Part shown: positions 35,710 to 44,918 of the stretch, in pieces | Position numbering within the stretch: position 1 is the first letter of the stretch | Layout of the letters: each line of letters opens with the position of its first letter | Assembly (NCBI GenBank): GCA_965219035.1 | Contig: CBDCMR010000004.1 | Coordinates: 124,001-188,000, forward strand | Source of the DNA: CBDCKN01 sp965219035 | Lineage (GTDB): Bacteria; Gemmatimonadota; Gemmatimonadetes; Longimicrobiales; Gaopeijiaceae | Reading direction: 5' to 3' | DNA length: 64,000 bases | Notes under the pieces: generated by a model | The model's input: the letters and a program-made list of their open reading frames with translations, nothing else | Told to the model about the DNA's origin: nothing | Database searches by the model: none | Position numbers and translations under genes: made by a program

Positions 35710-37257
35710 CTAGCCGGGAATGCGCACGTGGATCACCCACTGCTGACCGTTGGCCGTCACCACACGGACAGTGGCGATGTCCCCGCGGTCCACGTCGTCC
35801 ATGATACGCCTTACGTCTGCAGCACTGCCGACAGGCCGCCGGTTGATCTCCAGCACTTTGTAGCCTTCCCTCAACCCCCTCCGAAAGGCGGGGCCGTTCA
35901 CCTGCGCGTCGGTGATGACCGCACCGTCGACCTCGCGGAAGCCATAGTCCGAAGCGTGCTCGCGCGTCATATTCTCGATGAGCAGGCCGAGCTTGTCGTC
36001 CATCCGCCCTTCGTCACGCACCGGAACGGCGGCCATGGTGGCAGGCTTGCTGCTCAAGGGAGCCTCACCGAGGCGCACGTTGATCGTCAAGCGACGACGG
36101 TCGCGATAGACCGTCACGGCGATCCGATCGCCCGGATGCTTGCGTGCGATGCTCTGCTGCAGCTGACCGACCCGGCCGATAGGTTGATCGTCGATGGCCA
36201 CGATGACGTCGTAGAGCTTGAGCCCGTACTCCTCAGCCGGACCACCTCCGGTGATCGTGGTCACCTCCACCCCGGAGACGGTGCGCAGGCCGTAGCTCTC
36301 GGCCGAGATGGCGTCGACGCCCGTCATGCCTATACCCAGCAAGGCCCTGCGCACCTGCCCGTACTCGACCAGATCCTCCATGACCCGATAGGCCAGGTCG
36401 ATGGGGATGGCGAAGCCGTAACCCTGATAATACCCCGTCCTGCTAGCGATGGCCGAGTTGATGCCTACCACCTGACCCCGGAGGTTTACCATCGGGCCGC
36501 CCGAATTACCCGGGTTGATCACGGCGTCCGTCTGGATGAAGTCCTCGATGGCGAATCCCTGATTGCCGGCCGTCTCCTGATCCTGTGCAAGCTCGCGCTG
36601 AAGCAGCTGCAGAGGCCGGCCGAGAGCGCTGACGATGCCTACCGTCACCGTGTAGTCCAGGGGACGGCTCGTGCCGCCGAACCCCGGATTGCCGATGGCC
36701 ACGATCCACTCGCCCACACGGAGCTCGTCGGAGCTTCCGAGGCTCAACTTGGTGAGGCCGTCCGCGTCGATTTTGATGACCGCCACGTCCGTGAACGGAT
36801 CCCGCCCCACCAGCGTGGCCGGGAAGGACCGTCTGTCCTGGAGGAACACGGTCAGTGTGCTCGCGTCGGCAACGACGTGGTTGGCGGTGAGGATGTATCC
36901 GTCGTTCGAGACGATGAACCCGCTTCCACCCGACACTTGGTCGGGCCGATCCCGCTGATCCTGCTCAGGGAAGTTCCGGAACAGTCGGCTGGGCGGCTGT
37001 TGGGAGAGCTGGACCTGTCTCCGCGCCTCGATTCGCACCACCGCAGGAGTCACCATCTCGGCGACGCTGACGAATGCGTCGCTGAGATCCATGGCGGGCT
37101 GGACGGCTTCCACCGGGATCTGTGACTGGGTATCGATGACCGGCATCGAGTACGTCACGCCCGTCCACCCGAGTGCAGAGGCGATGCCCAGCCCGAACAG
37201 GGAGGCCACCGCCGCATAGAATACGATCTTCATCTTTGCACGAAGAGGATCATACAT
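35710..37257 (-). CDS. HtrA/DegP-type periplasmic serine protease
   Basis: 515 residues. N-terminal membrane anchor or signal (about 9-30). Catalytic triad His127 (ILTANHVVAD), Asp157 (DPFTDVAVI) and Ser252 (INPGNSGGPM). Two PDZ domains follow (from about 300 and about 405). Degrades or refolds envelope proteins. The start at 37257 is 8 codons before an alternative ATG; gaggaaatacc lies just upstream. Follows dnaK in the same direction with a 304-bp gap. Confidence 0.95.
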   Translation of the reverse strand: MYDPLRAKMKIVFYAAVASLFGLGIASALGWTGVTYSMPVIDTQSQIPVEAVQPAMDLSDAFVSVAEMVTPAVVRIEARRQVQLSQQPPSRLFRNFPEQDQRDRPDQVSGGSGFIVSNDGYILTANHVVADASTLTVFLQDRRSFPATLVGRDPFTDVAVIKIDADGLTKLSLGSSDELRVGEWIVAIGNPGFGGTSRPLDYTVTVGIVSALGRPLQLLQRELAQDQETAGNQGFAIEDFIQTDAVINPGNSGGPMVNLRGQVVGINSAIASRTGYYQGYGFAIPIDLAYRVMEDLVEYGQVRRALLGIGMTGVDAISAESYGLRTVSGVEVTTITGGGPAEEYGLKLYDVIVAIDDQPIGRVGQLQQSIARKHPGDRIAVTVYRDRRRLTINVRLGEAPLSSKPATMAAVPVRDEGRMDDKLGLLIENMTREHASDYGFREVDGAVITDAQVNGPAFRRGLREGYKVLEINRRPVGSAADVRRIMDDVDRGDIATVRVVTANGQQWVIHVRIPG

Positions 37258-37561
37258 GTCAGGTATTTCCTCATTTCCGATATCGATTGCGTGACGCCTA
37301 CCGACGCGCCGGCTCGTACTACCCTGGAGACGGACACGACGGTCCGCCTAGTGCACCCGGCGCCCTCCTACACTTTCTCGGACGCGAAGCCGGTCGGCCA
37401 CGGTTGCACGGCCTCCCCGGCCTACTCCCCCGAGGCTCTTTCGAGGCGGAGGAACGCAGGTCGGTCTCACCACGCCTATCTGAGATGTAAGCCGTCGGCG
37501 GTCACGACGGTTTCAAGCTGACCGTCGTGCCATTCGCTCGTTTAGTACCCCCGCGCGACCG
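37258..37561 (-). other. 304-bp intergenic region between dnaK and htrA
   Basis: Holds the dnaK terminator (37503-37529) and the htrA leader with its ribosome site next to 37260. I see no convincing gene on either strand and no clear promoter box. Confidence 0.6.
37503..37529 (-). terminator. Hairpin downstream of dnaK
   Basis: A perfect 9-bp stem, CACGACGGT (37503-37511) with ACCGTCGTG (37521-37529), loop of 9 nt, about 30 bp past the dnaK stop. No clear T run. Confidence 0.6.
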
Positions 37562-39487
37562 CTATCCTTCGTCAACGATCTCGTAGTCGGCCTCGACGAC
37601 CTCTTCCTCCTCCTCGGCGCTCTCGGCGGCATCGGCCTCGGTCGCGTCGCCCTCGCCTTCATCGGCAGGCTCGGCTTCGGCGGCCTGGGACTGGTACATC
37701 TCCTGCCCAGCGGCGCTGAAGGCCTGCATCAGCTCGTCCCGGGCCGAGTTGAACGTCGCTGCGTCGTCGCCCTTGAGGGCTTCCTTGCCGGCCTCCACGG
37801 CCTGATCGAGGCGCTCCTTCGTGCCCTCGGAGACCTGATCACCCCACTCCTCGGAGTCCTTCTCCACCTGGTAGACCAGGGAGTCGAGCTGGTTGCGGGC
37901 CTCGACCTTCTCTCGCCGCTCCTCGTCTTCGTCCGCGTGCGTCTCGGCGTCCTTCACCATCTTGTCGATTTCAGTGTCGCTGAGTCCGCTGGACGCTTCG
38001 ATGCGGATCTTCTGCTCCTTGCCCGTGGCGTTGTCCTTGGCCGAGACGTGGAGGATTCCGTTCGCGTCGATGTCGAAGGTGACCTCTACCTGGGGCATGC
38101 CCCGAGGAGCCGGCGGAATGCCGGTGAGCTGGAACTTGCCGATGGTCTTGTTGTCGACAGCCATCTTGCGCTCGCCCTGGAGCACGTGGATCTCCACGGT
38201 GGTCTGATTGTCCTCCGCCGTGGAGAAGACCTCGGCCTTCTCGGTAGGGATGGTCGTGTTCCGGCTGATCAGCGCGGTCATGACGCCGCCGAGCGTCTCG
38301 ATCCCTAGTGACAGCGGCGTCACGTCCAGCAGCAGCACGTCCGTCACGTCGCCGGCCAGAACGCCTCCCTGGATGGAGGCTCCCACGCCCACGACCTCGT
38401 CGGGGTTTACGCCCTTGTGGGGGTCCTTACCGAAGAACTCGGTGACGATTTCCTGGATCTTCGGGATCCGGGTGGAGCCACCTACCAGGATGACCTCGTC
38501 GATCTCCGACGGGTCGAGCCCTGCATCCTCGAGAGCCGTCTTCATGGGCGGGATGGTGCGCTCGACGAGATCGTCCACGAGCTGCTCGAGCTTGGCCCGG
38601 GTCAGCGCGTAGTTCAGATGCTTGGGGCCCTCCTGTGTGGCTGTGATGAACGGGAGGTTGATGTCGGTCTGTTGCGTCGAGGACAGCTCCATCTTGGCCT
38701 TCTCGGACGCCTCCTTGAGGCGCTGGAGAGCCATGGCGTCCTCGGAGAGGTCGATCCCCTGGTCCTTTTTGAACTCGGCAACGAGCCAGTTGATGATCTT
38801 CTGGTCGAAGTCGTCACCACCCAGGTGGGTGTCACCGTTAGTGGACTTCACCTCGAAGACGCCGTCCCCCAACTCGAGGACGGAGATGTCGTACGTTCCA
38901 CCTCCGAGATCGAACACGGCGATCTTCTCGTCGGCCTTCTTGTCCAGCCCGTACGCCAGAGCGGCGGCGGTGGGCTCGTTGATGATGCGAAGTACATCTA
39001 GGCCGGCGATCTTCCCGGCGTCCTTCGTGGCCTGCCGCTGGGCGTCATTGAAGTAGGCCGGCACCGTGATCACGGCCTGCTCGACCTTCGTCCCCAGGTA
39101 ATCCTCGGCGGTCTGCCTCATCTTCTGCAGGATCATAGCCGAGATCTCGGGGGGTGTGAACGTCTTGTCTGCGTTCGGGACCTTCACCTGAACGCGGCCC
39201 TTGGAGTCGGTCTCGACGGCATAGGGGACCAGCTTCTGCTCTTCGGTCACCTCGGAGCCCTTGCGGCCCATGAACCGCTTGATGGAGAAGATGGTGTTCT
39301 CCGGATTGGTGATGGCCTGTCGGCGCGCCACCTGACCTACGAGACGCTCACCATCTCTCGTGAAGGCCACCACGGACGGCGTGGTGCGTCCACCCTCCGA
39401 GTTGGGGATGACGACGGGCTCGCCCCCCTCCATGACGGCGACTACCGAGTTGGTGGTCCCCAGGTCGATGCCGATTACCTTTCCCAT
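37562..39487 (-). CDS. dnaK: Chaperone DnaK (Hsp70)
   Basis: 641 residues from the ATG at 39487, preceded by aaaggagcagac; a longer in-frame reading upstream is not needed. Signature MGKVIGIDLGTTNSVVAVMEGG; IFDLGGGTYD-type motif as VFDLGGGTYDISVLELGDG; VGGSTRIP; substrate domain VLAGDVTDVLLLDVTPLSLGIETLGG. The acidic tail ends EADYEIVDEG. grpE and dnaJ are not adjacent. Divergent from the rhomboid gene. Confidence 0.97.
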   Translation of the reverse strand: MGKVIGIDLGTTNSVVAVMEGGEPVVIPNSEGGRTTPSVVAFTRDGERLVGQVARRQAITNPENTIFSIKRFMGRKGSEVTEEQKLVPYAVETDSKGRVQVKVPNADKTFTPPEISAMILQKMRQTAEDYLGTKVEQAVITVPAYFNDAQRQATKDAGKIAGLDVLRIINEPTAAALAYGLDKKADEKIAVFDLGGGTYDISVLELGDGVFEVKSTNGDTHLGGDDFDQKIINWLVAEFKKDQGIDLSEDAMALQRLKEASEKAKMELSSTQQTDINLPFITATQEGPKHLNYALTRAKLEQLVDDLVERTIPPMKTALEDAGLDPSEIDEVILVGGSTRIPKIQEIVTEFFGKDPHKGVNPDEVVGVGASIQGGVLAGDVTDVLLLDVTPLSLGIETLGGVMTALISRNTTIPTEKAEVFSTAEDNQTTVEIHVLQGERKMAVDNKTIGKFQLTGIPPAPRGMPQVEVTFDIDANGILHVSAKDNATGKEQKIRIEASSGLSDTEIDKMVKDAETHADEDEERREKVEARNQLDSLVYQVEKDSEEWGDQVSEGTKERLDQAVEAGKEALKGDDAATFNSARDELMQAFSAAGQEMYQSQAAEAEPADEGEGDATEADAAESAEEEEEVVEADYEIVDEG

Positions 39488-39521
39488 GTCTGCTCCTTTA
39501 CGCGCCTGACGAGTATGTGAT

Positions 39522-39540
39522 GGGCCCCAATTAGGGTCCC
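39522..39540. promoter_or_regulatory. Near-palindrome upstream of dnaK
   Basis: GGGCCCCAATTAGGGTCCC is a 19-bp imperfect palindrome centred on AATT, 35 bp before dnaK and 120 bp before the divergent rhomboid gene. It could be an operator. No CIRCE element (TTAGCACTC-N9-GAGTGCTAA) is present. Confidence 0.3.
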
Positions 39541-39659
39541 CCGGGTATGCTCCTGGCACGGCATGTGCAATGATCATGCCCAGTACGAGGCTCAAAAAGC
39601 CGCCAAACTGGCGCCTTTCCGGCAGTATCCTGCCCAAATGGCATATTGCGGAGGAGCCC

Positions 39660-40430
39660 GTGTTTCCCATCTACGACGACAACCCCACGGAGATCTTCCC
39701 GATCTTCACCTTGGGTCTCATCGCTGCCACGGTCTTCGTCTGGGTCTACGTGCAGGGAGCAGGGTTGTCCCCGGGATCCCTCGACGCCTCGATCTGCGTG
39801 TTGGGGATGGTCCCGGCGGAGATCACCGGACAGGCTGCACCGGGCGCCGGGGTGCGTCTGGGCCCCGACGTGGTCTGCCGCCTGGGCGGTCTCACCTGGC
39901 ACGCGCTGCTGACGTCTGTGTTCCTGCACGGCGGTTGGATGCACATCCTCGGCAACATGTGGTTCCTGTGGATCTTCGGGAACAACGTGGAGGACTCCAT
40001 GGGCCACCTCCGGTTCCTGATCTTCTACCTCCTCATCGGAGCCGTGGCCGGCCTGGGTCATATCGCTTCCGACCCGAGCTCACCCATTCCAACGGTGGGC
40101 GCCTCGGGGGCCGTGAGCGGCATCATGGGGGCCTACATGGTCCTCTATCCCACAGCCCGGGTCGCCACGGCGTTCTGGTTCATAATCTTCGTGCGAGTGA
40201 TCGAGCTGCCGGCGTTCATCATGCTGGGCCTGTGGTTCGGGTTTCAGGTCCTCTCCACCCAGCTGCAGCCGCCCGGGGCGAGTGGGGGCGTCGCCTTCTG
40301 GGCCCATATCGCCGGGTTCGTAGCGGGGGTCGTCCTCATCCCGCTGTTCCGCAGCCGGCGGCTCGTGGAGGCGAAGCGGAAGCGCGTCAACCTGGACATC
40401 CACGGGATCCCTTACCGAGGTTGGTTCTGA
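39660..40430 (+). CDS. Rhomboid-family intramembrane serine protease
   Basis: 256 residues from GTG 39660, chosen because gcggaggagcc lies just before it and it matches the usual N-terminus. Six or more membrane helices. Catalytic Ser149 in TVGASGAVSG and His216 in WAHIAGFVAG; the HGGWMHILGNMWFLWIFGNNVED segment carries the family's HxxxN region. Cleaves membrane proteins within the bilayer. Substrates unknown. Confidence 0.92.
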   Translation: MFPIYDDNPTEIFPIFTLGLIAATVFVWVYVQGAGLSPGSLDASICVLGMVPAEITGQAAPGAGVRLGPDVVCRLGGLTWHALLTSVFLHGGWMHILGNMWFLWIFGNNVEDSMGHLRFLIFYLLIGAVAGLGHIASDPSSPIPTVGASGAVSGIMGAYMVLYPTARVATAFWFIIFVRVIELPAFIMLGLWFGFQVLSTQLQPPGASGGVAFWAHIAGFVAGVVLIPLFRSRRLVEAKRKRVNLDIHGIPYRGWF

Positions 40431-40480
40431 CCCACCCGGCTGGCTACGCCGCGTCGTCCCGCCTCGATCCCACGGCGCCC

Positions 40481-40514
40481 CGAATGGCCGAGACACTTCT
40501 GGGACACCATACTA
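40481..40514. repeat. Solo right arm of the inverted-repeat element (family A, copy 3)
   Basis: AATGGCCGAGAC then ACTTCTGGGACACCATACTA; the matching left arm is not found upstream. Lies between the rhomboid gene and nupC. Confidence 0.75.
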
Positions 40515-40585
40515 GATCGTTACCGTTGGGGCCGCTCGACGGCCATGTGGTGGCGCAACTTGCAAGACGAACAGGAGCCGAGGCG

Positions 40586-42109
40586 ATGAAGCGGCCCTCC
40601 GGGGGCATCCTCTTCTTGTGGACTGCTGCGGCCATGCTCCTCTTGACCGGGGCTACGATGGCCGGCCATTCGGACATCGATGCCAATGAGGCGGCGGGTG
40701 CCGCACGTGCCGCCGTCGTACCTGTCTCCGCCCCTGGAAGCGCGGTCCCCGCCCCGCTGCAGATCTCGCCCATCGGCCGTGACCTGGACACTCCGCTGGT
40801 GGACCGGGCCAGGTCTCTGGTGGGATTGCTCGTTCTCGGGCTCATCGCCTGGCTGCTCAGCGTCGACCGTAAGACCGTTCACTGGAGGGTGGTGATCTGG
40901 GGCATGGCGCTCCAGCTTCTCTTCGCGGTCTTCATCCTCAAGACTCCAGTGGGGGGGCTCGCCTTCGACGTCCTCAATCGGATGGTGATGGCCCTCCTCG
41001 GCTTCACTGTGGATGGCGCCAGCTTCATCTTCGGGAATCTGGTCTGGGACAACGTGCCCGTCGGTCAGGGTCCGGCTGGTCCGGCGGGGCAGGGGGTGTT
41101 CCAGCCGGCCCAGGGACAGGTGGCCAACACCGGGGCGCTCTTCGCCTTCAACGTGCTTCCCACCATCATTTTCTTTTCATCCCTCATGACCGTGCTCTAC
41201 CACCTCGGGATCATGCAGGTGGTGGTGAAGTGCTTCGCGTGGGTCATGCAGCGGACCATGCGCACGTCGGGAGCCGAGACTCTGTCCGCGGCGGGGAACA
41301 TCTTCGTGGGCCAGACCGAGGCGCCCCTTCTCATCAAGCCCTTCCTCGACCGGATGACCCGCTCAGAGATCATGGCGGTGATGACCGGTGGGTTCGCGAC
41401 GGTGGCGGGGGGAGTTCTGGCCGCCTATGTGGGGATGCTGGTCGCTTTCTTCCCCGACATCGCGGGGCATCTCATAGCGGCATCCGTCATGTCTGCGCCG
41501 GCGGCCCTAGTGGTGGCGAAGCTCATGTATCCGGAGACGGAAGAGCCCGAGACATCGGGGACACTCGAGCTGAAGGTGAAACGTCCGGACCCGAACGTCA
41601 TCGGCGCCGCCGCACGCGGTGCATCCGAAGGGCTCCACCTGGCCCTCAACGTAGGGGCCATGCTGCTGGCCTTCGTCGCCCTCGTGTTCATGATCGACGG
41701 CATTCTCGGGCTGCTCGGTGGCCTGGTGGGGGTGGAGAGTCTGTCCCTCCAGGCCATCCTCGGGTGGTTGCTTTCACCCATCGCTTGGCTCATGGGCGTC
41801 GCCTGGGTGGACGCCGCCGAGGTGGGGGCTCTCCTCGGCATGAAGACCGCTCTGAACGAGTTCTTTGCCTACCTTCAGCTAGCGTCCACGCTAGGACAGG
41901 GATCCAACCTCCAGCCGAGATCGATCGTCATCGCCGCGTACGCGCTGTCCGGGTTCGCCAACTTCTCGTCCATCGCCATCCAGATCGGGGGGATCGGAGG
42001 GATCGCCCCGTCCCGCAAGGACGATCTCGCCCGAATCGGGCTCCGCGCCATGATCGGCGGCACCATAGCCGCGTTCATGACGGCTACGGTGGCGGGGATG
42101 CTGATTTGA
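40586..42109 (+). CDS. nupC: NupC-family concentrative nucleoside transporter
   Basis: 507 residues from ATG 40586. CNT-family motifs: VVIWGMALQLLFAVFILKTPVG, FNVLPTIIFFSSLMTVLYHLGIMQ, SAAGNIFVGQTEAPLLIKPFL, MTGGFATVAGGVLAAYVG and the C-terminal YALSGFANFSSIAIQIGGIG. An extra N-terminal stretch of ~70 residues includes a signal-like helix and a low-complexity Ala/Pro linker; another insertion (GQGPAGPAGQGVFQPAQG) lies in an outer loop. Ends 2 bp before punA, so uptake and phosphorolysis are coupled. Confidence 0.93.
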   Translation: MKRPSGGILFLWTAAAMLLLTGATMAGHSDIDANEAAGAARAAVVPVSAPGSAVPAPLQISPIGRDLDTPLVDRARSLVGLLVLGLIAWLLSVDRKTVHWRVVIWGMALQLLFAVFILKTPVGGLAFDVLNRMVMALLGFTVDGASFIFGNLVWDNVPVGQGPAGPAGQGVFQPAQGQVANTGALFAFNVLPTIIFFSSLMTVLYHLGIMQVVVKCFAWVMQRTMRTSGAETLSAAGNIFVGQTEAPLLIKPFLDRMTRSEIMAVMTGGFATVAGGVLAAYVGMLVAFFPDIAGHLIAASVMSAPAALVVAKLMYPETEEPETSGTLELKVKRPDPNVIGAAARGASEGLHLALNVGAMLLAFVALVFMIDGILGLLGGLVGVESLSLQAILGWLLSPIAWLMGVAWVDAAEVGALLGMKTALNEFFAYLQLASTLGQGSNLQPRSIVIAAYALSGFANFSSIAIQIGGIGGIAPSRKDDLARIGLRAMIGGTIAAFMTATVAGMLI

Positions 42110-42111
42110 GC

Positions 42112-42948
42112 ATGGCCACTGAACCCAGACCCTTGAGCGTCCCCCAGGCGGCTGAGGCGCTCCGGGCACGCATCGACGGGGAGCCAGAGGTCCTCGCGGT
42201 ACTTGGCTCCGGGCTCGCCGGCCTCGGGGATGTCATCGAGGACCCGGTGACCATGGATTTCAGCGAGGTACCGGGTTATCCCGCCATCGGGGTAGCCGGG
42301 CACGCGGGCCGGTACGTCTGCGGCCGCCTCGAGGGGAAGCGTATACTGGTGCAGGTCGGGCGCTTCCACGCCTACGATGGTCACGCGATGGACGTAGTGG
42401 TGGCTCCCATGCGTATCGCCGCCTCACTGGGCATCGGCACAATGGTCGTCACCAACGCCGCCGGAGGAGTCGACCCCAACCTGACGTCGGGAAGCCTGGT
42501 TCTCCTGGATGACCACATCAACTTCATGTACAGGAGTCCCTTGGTGGGTCCGGTCCGTGATGGCGAAGGACGCTTTCCGGACATGAGCCGGCCCTACGAC
42601 GCCACACTGCAGGAGCTGGCCCTCGAGGCAGCACTCGAGCTCGGCATCCCTCTTCCTCGCGGGACGTATGCCGGGATGCTGGGACCCAGCTACGAGACGC
42701 CGGCTGAAGTACGCATGCTTGCCTCTCTGGGCGCTGACATTGTCGGGATGTCCACCGTCCCCGAGGTGATCACCGCACGGGCGCTGGGTCTACGGGTCCT
42801 GGGCTTCTCGGTCGTCACGAATCCCGCAGCCGGAGTGTCCGGCGGGGACGAAGCCCTCACCCACGCCGAGGTGTTGGAGATGGGCGGGAGGGCGACCGAT
42901 CGTCTCGCTGCCATCCTGAGGGGCGTCTTGCGCGCGCTTGAAGGCTGA
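42112..42948 (+). CDS. punA: Purine nucleoside phosphorylase, class I trimeric type
   Basis: 278 residues from ATG 42112. Splits inosine/guanosine with phosphate. VLGSGLAGLGD, GRFHAYDGHAMDVVV, VVTNAAGGVDPNL, GPSYETPAEVRML, GMSTVPEVITAR and VTNPAAG(V) are all standard. Follows the nucleoside importer. Its stop codon lies inside the left end of a 22-bp inverted repeat. Confidence 0.94.
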   Translation: MATEPRPLSVPQAAEALRARIDGEPEVLAVLGSGLAGLGDVIEDPVTMDFSEVPGYPAIGVAGHAGRYVCGRLEGKRILVQVGRFHAYDGHAMDVVVAPMRIAASLGIGTMVVTNAAGGVDPNLTSGSLVLLDDHINFMYRSPLVGPVRDGEGRFPDMSRPYDATLQELALEAALELGIPLPRGTYAGMLGPSYETPAEVRMLASLGADIVGMSTVPEVITARALGLRVLGFSVVTNPAAGVSGGDEALTHAEVLEMGGRATDRLAAILRGVLRALEG

Positions 42949-43150
42949 TGAAGAAGTACAGCGGGTCGCGTTGCGGATGCCACGGCCCCAGATCCTAGGC
43001 GGAGCGACGACGCCATAGCCGTCGCTACGGTTAGGAGCTCCAACGACGGAGATGGGGCCGTGCCACCGCAACCCACGAACACGTACGTTCATATCAACTA
43101 TGCTGTTGGGCACAGGGTGCGCGGCCCACTGTACTTCTTCATCAGCCTTC
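42940..43150. repeat. 211-bp element with 22-bp perfect inverted ends
   Basis: 42940-42961 is the exact reverse complement of 43129-43150. Inside, CACGGCCCCA (42981-42990) pairs with TGGGGCCGTG (43053-43062), TTGCGG with CCGCAA, and AGCGACG (43003-43009) with CGTCGCT (43020-43026). The whole can fold as a branched hairpin. No gene. It fills the gap between the convergent punA and thiD genes and overlaps the end of punA. Could be a MITE, a structured RNA or a bidirectional terminator. Confidence 0.8.
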
Positions 43151-43164
43151 TGAACTGATCCGAC

Positions 43165-43971
43165 TCAGTCTTTCGGGAACGCTGGTACGAAGTGGTTGAT
43201 GGGACCCTGCCCGGCTCCTAGGCCCGGTGCCGACGCGAGGGCACGGGCTACGAAGTCCACCGCAGCGTCGGTGGAGTCGACCAATGATCGCCCCAGTGCC
43301 AGGCCCGCGGCGAGGGCCGCCGACAGTGTGCAACCGGTGCCGTGACCGGCTCCCACGTCGAGACGGGGGCGAGACCAAACGCGGTGACCTTCGCTCGTCA
43401 GCAGCAGGTCCACGGCGTTATCCCCCCGCAGGTGCCCGCCCTTTATGAGGGCCGCCCGAGCACCCATCCAGAGCAGCTCCCGACCTGCTGCCTCCAGGTC
43501 ATCAGGCCCCTCCAGGGGTCGCTCGGTCAGGATCCGGGCCTCGTGGACGTTGGGTGTGACCACGGCGGCCAGCGGGATCAACTCCCCTCGGATGGCGTCA
43601 ACCGCGTCCTCGTCGAGGAGCCGATGGCCGGTGCTAGAGACCATCACCGGATCGAGGATGTAGTTGTCGAGGCGATGGTCGCGGATGCCCTCGGCCACCG
43701 CGTGGACCAGCCCGGCCGTGGCGAGCATGCCAGTCTTCACGGCTACCGGTGCGAGGTCGCTGACCACGGCGTCGATCTGGGCCCGAACCACCCCCTCGGG
43801 GATGGCGTGCACGGCGTCCACGCCGAGGGTGTTCTGAGCCGTCACCGCGGTGACGGCGCTGCACCCGAAAACTCCGAATGCATGAAAGGTCTTGAGATCC
43901 GCCTGTATTCCCGCACCGCCTCCGCTGTCGCTTCCGGCGATTGTGAGGGCCACTGGAGGTGGGTTATCCAT
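43165..43971 (-). CDS. thiD: Hydroxymethylpyrimidine (phosphate) kinase
   Basis: 268 residues from ATG 43971. Makes HMP-pyrophosphate for thiamine synthesis. ALTIAGSDSGGGAGIQADLKTF, DPVMVSSTGHRLL, VVTPNVHEARIL, LIKGGHLRGD and GAGHGTGCTLSAALAAGLA are diagnostic. The next thiamine enzyme, ThiE, is encoded at 57271-57915. Confidence 0.95.
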   Translation of the reverse strand: MDNPPPVALTIAGSDSGGGAGIQADLKTFHAFGVFGCSAVTAVTAQNTLGVDAVHAIPEGVVRAQIDAVVSDLAPVAVKTGMLATAGLVHAVAEGIRDHRLDNYILDPVMVSSTGHRLLDEDAVDAIRGELIPLAAVVTPNVHEARILTERPLEGPDDLEAAGRELLWMGARAALIKGGHLRGDNAVDLLLTSEGHRVWSRPRLDVGAGHGTGCTLSAALAAGLALGRSLVDSTDAAVDFVARALASAPGLGAGQGPINHFVPAFPKD

Positions 43972-44028
43972 TGAGTCGAAGGATGCGAGGGTCGGCCTTC
44001 GGTGTCTGATACCGGTCCGAGGCCAATC

Positions 44029-44090
44029 TAGTGTGATGTCCCAGAAGTTCGCGAGATCAATGGCCGAGACAGTTCTGGGACACCACACTA
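44029..44090. repeat. Inverted-repeat element (family A, copy 4)
   Basis: 62 bp: TAGTGTGATGTCCCAGAAGT (44029-44048), core TCGCGAGATCAATGGCCGAGAC, AGTTCTGGGACACCACACTA (44071-44090). Each arm differs by one base from copy 1. A second partial left arm of the related B type (TAATGTTTCGTTTCCGAAGTGCGCGAG, shown in pieces: TAATGTTTCGTTTCC then GAAGTGCGCGAG) follows at 44089-44116. Lies between the divergent thiD and methyltransferase genes. Confidence 0.8.
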
Positions 44091-44132
44091 ATGTTTCGTT
44101 TCCGAAGTGCGCGAGTGACCAAGAGGGAGCCC

Positions 44133-44918
44133 ATGCCGAGCAAGCACAAGGTATTGCTCATCGAGCGCCTGAAGACCCGCAAGGGCCGGCCCCGGGAGGG
44201 GCTCGTGCTGGTGGAGGGGGTGCGCTGCGTGCGGGAGGCGCTCGCCGCGGACGTGCAGGCCCGCTTCGCGGTGCGGTCTCCGCGGCTCCTCGGCACCGAG
44301 GCCGGTAGGGCCCTCGCGGCCGACCTCTCGAATCGGGGAGTGCCCGTGGACGAGATGGACGATGGTGACTTGGATCGCATGGCGGACACCGAGCATCCGC
44401 AAGGAGTCCTTCTCGTCTGTGAGGAGCCGAAGCGGCGACTCTTTCACCTTCCTGCCCTGGCCGGTGGACCAATTCTGCTCCTCGACGGAATTCAGGATCC
44501 CGGGAACCTCGGAACGCTCATCCGAGCCGCCAGGGCATTCGGAGTTTCGTCGGTTGTGGCCCTGGACGGATCGGTGGATCCCTGGAACGCCAAGGCCGTA
44601 AGAGCTTCCGCCGGGACCAGCTTTCACGTGGACGTCGAGCGGGCCGCATGGGTCGAGGTCGGTCCCTGGCTCGTGAGTCAGGGCGTGGAGGTTCTGGCCG
44701 CAGATCCCAGCGGACGCGATGTTAGCGAGGTAGAGCCGAGGCTGCCCTGGGCGCTGGCGGTGGGAAACGAGGGGGCTGGGCTCCGACCCGAGATCGTGGC
44801 CTCCGCTGCTCACAAAGTCGCGATCCCCATGGCGGCGGACGTGGACTCCTTGAACGCTGGAGCGGCGGGCTCGATCCTTCTCTACGTCCTCACAACGCAC
44901 GGGAGTGACATTCCTTGA
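44133..44918 (+). CDS. SpoU/TrmH-family RNA 2'-O-methyltransferase
   Basis: 261 residues from ATG 44133. The N-terminal substrate-binding domain (LLIERLKTRKGRPREGLVLVEGVRCVREAL) is of the rRNA/tRNA methylase type. SPOUT knot motifs: LLDGIQDPGNLGTLIRAARAFG, ALAVGNEGAGLRPE and IPMAADVDSLNAGAAGSILLY. Uses S-adenosylmethionine. The target nucleotide is not known. Overlaps the prepilin peptidase by 4 nt. Confidence 0.92.
   Translation: MPSKHKVLLIERLKTRKGRPREGLVLVEGVRCVREALAADVQARFAVRSPRLLGTEAGRALAADLSNRGVPVDEMDDGDLDRMADTEHPQGVLLVCEEPKRRLFHLPALAGGPILLLDGIQDPGNLGTLIRAARAFGVSSVVALDGSVDPWNAKAVRASAGTSFHVDVERAAWVEVGPWLVSQGVEVLAADPSGRDVSEVEPRLPWALAVGNEGAGLRPEIVASAAHKVAIPMAADVDSLNAGAAGSILLYVLTTHGSDIP

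Noticed and set aside
37291..37521. Plus-strand ORF in the dnaK-htrA gap
   Set aside because: No motif, poor codon use, and it overlaps the dnaK terminator hairpin.
39488..39659. CIRCE/HrcA operator upstream of dnaK
   Set aside because: No TTAGCACTC-N9-GAGTGCTAA; only an unrelated near-palindrome is present.
39563..40585. Long extension of nupC upstream to 39563
   Set aside because: It runs through the rhomboid gene in another frame. The transporter has a good signal-like N-terminus at 40586 and the repeat arm at 40481 lies in between.
41230..42111. Extension of punA upstream through nupC
   Set aside because: It is the shadow frame of nupC; the ATG at 42112 gives the normal PNP N-terminus.
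42940..43150. Integron attC site
   Set aside because: The ends lack the RYYYAAC and GTTRRRY boxes, and there is no integrase nearby other than the housekeeping XerC.
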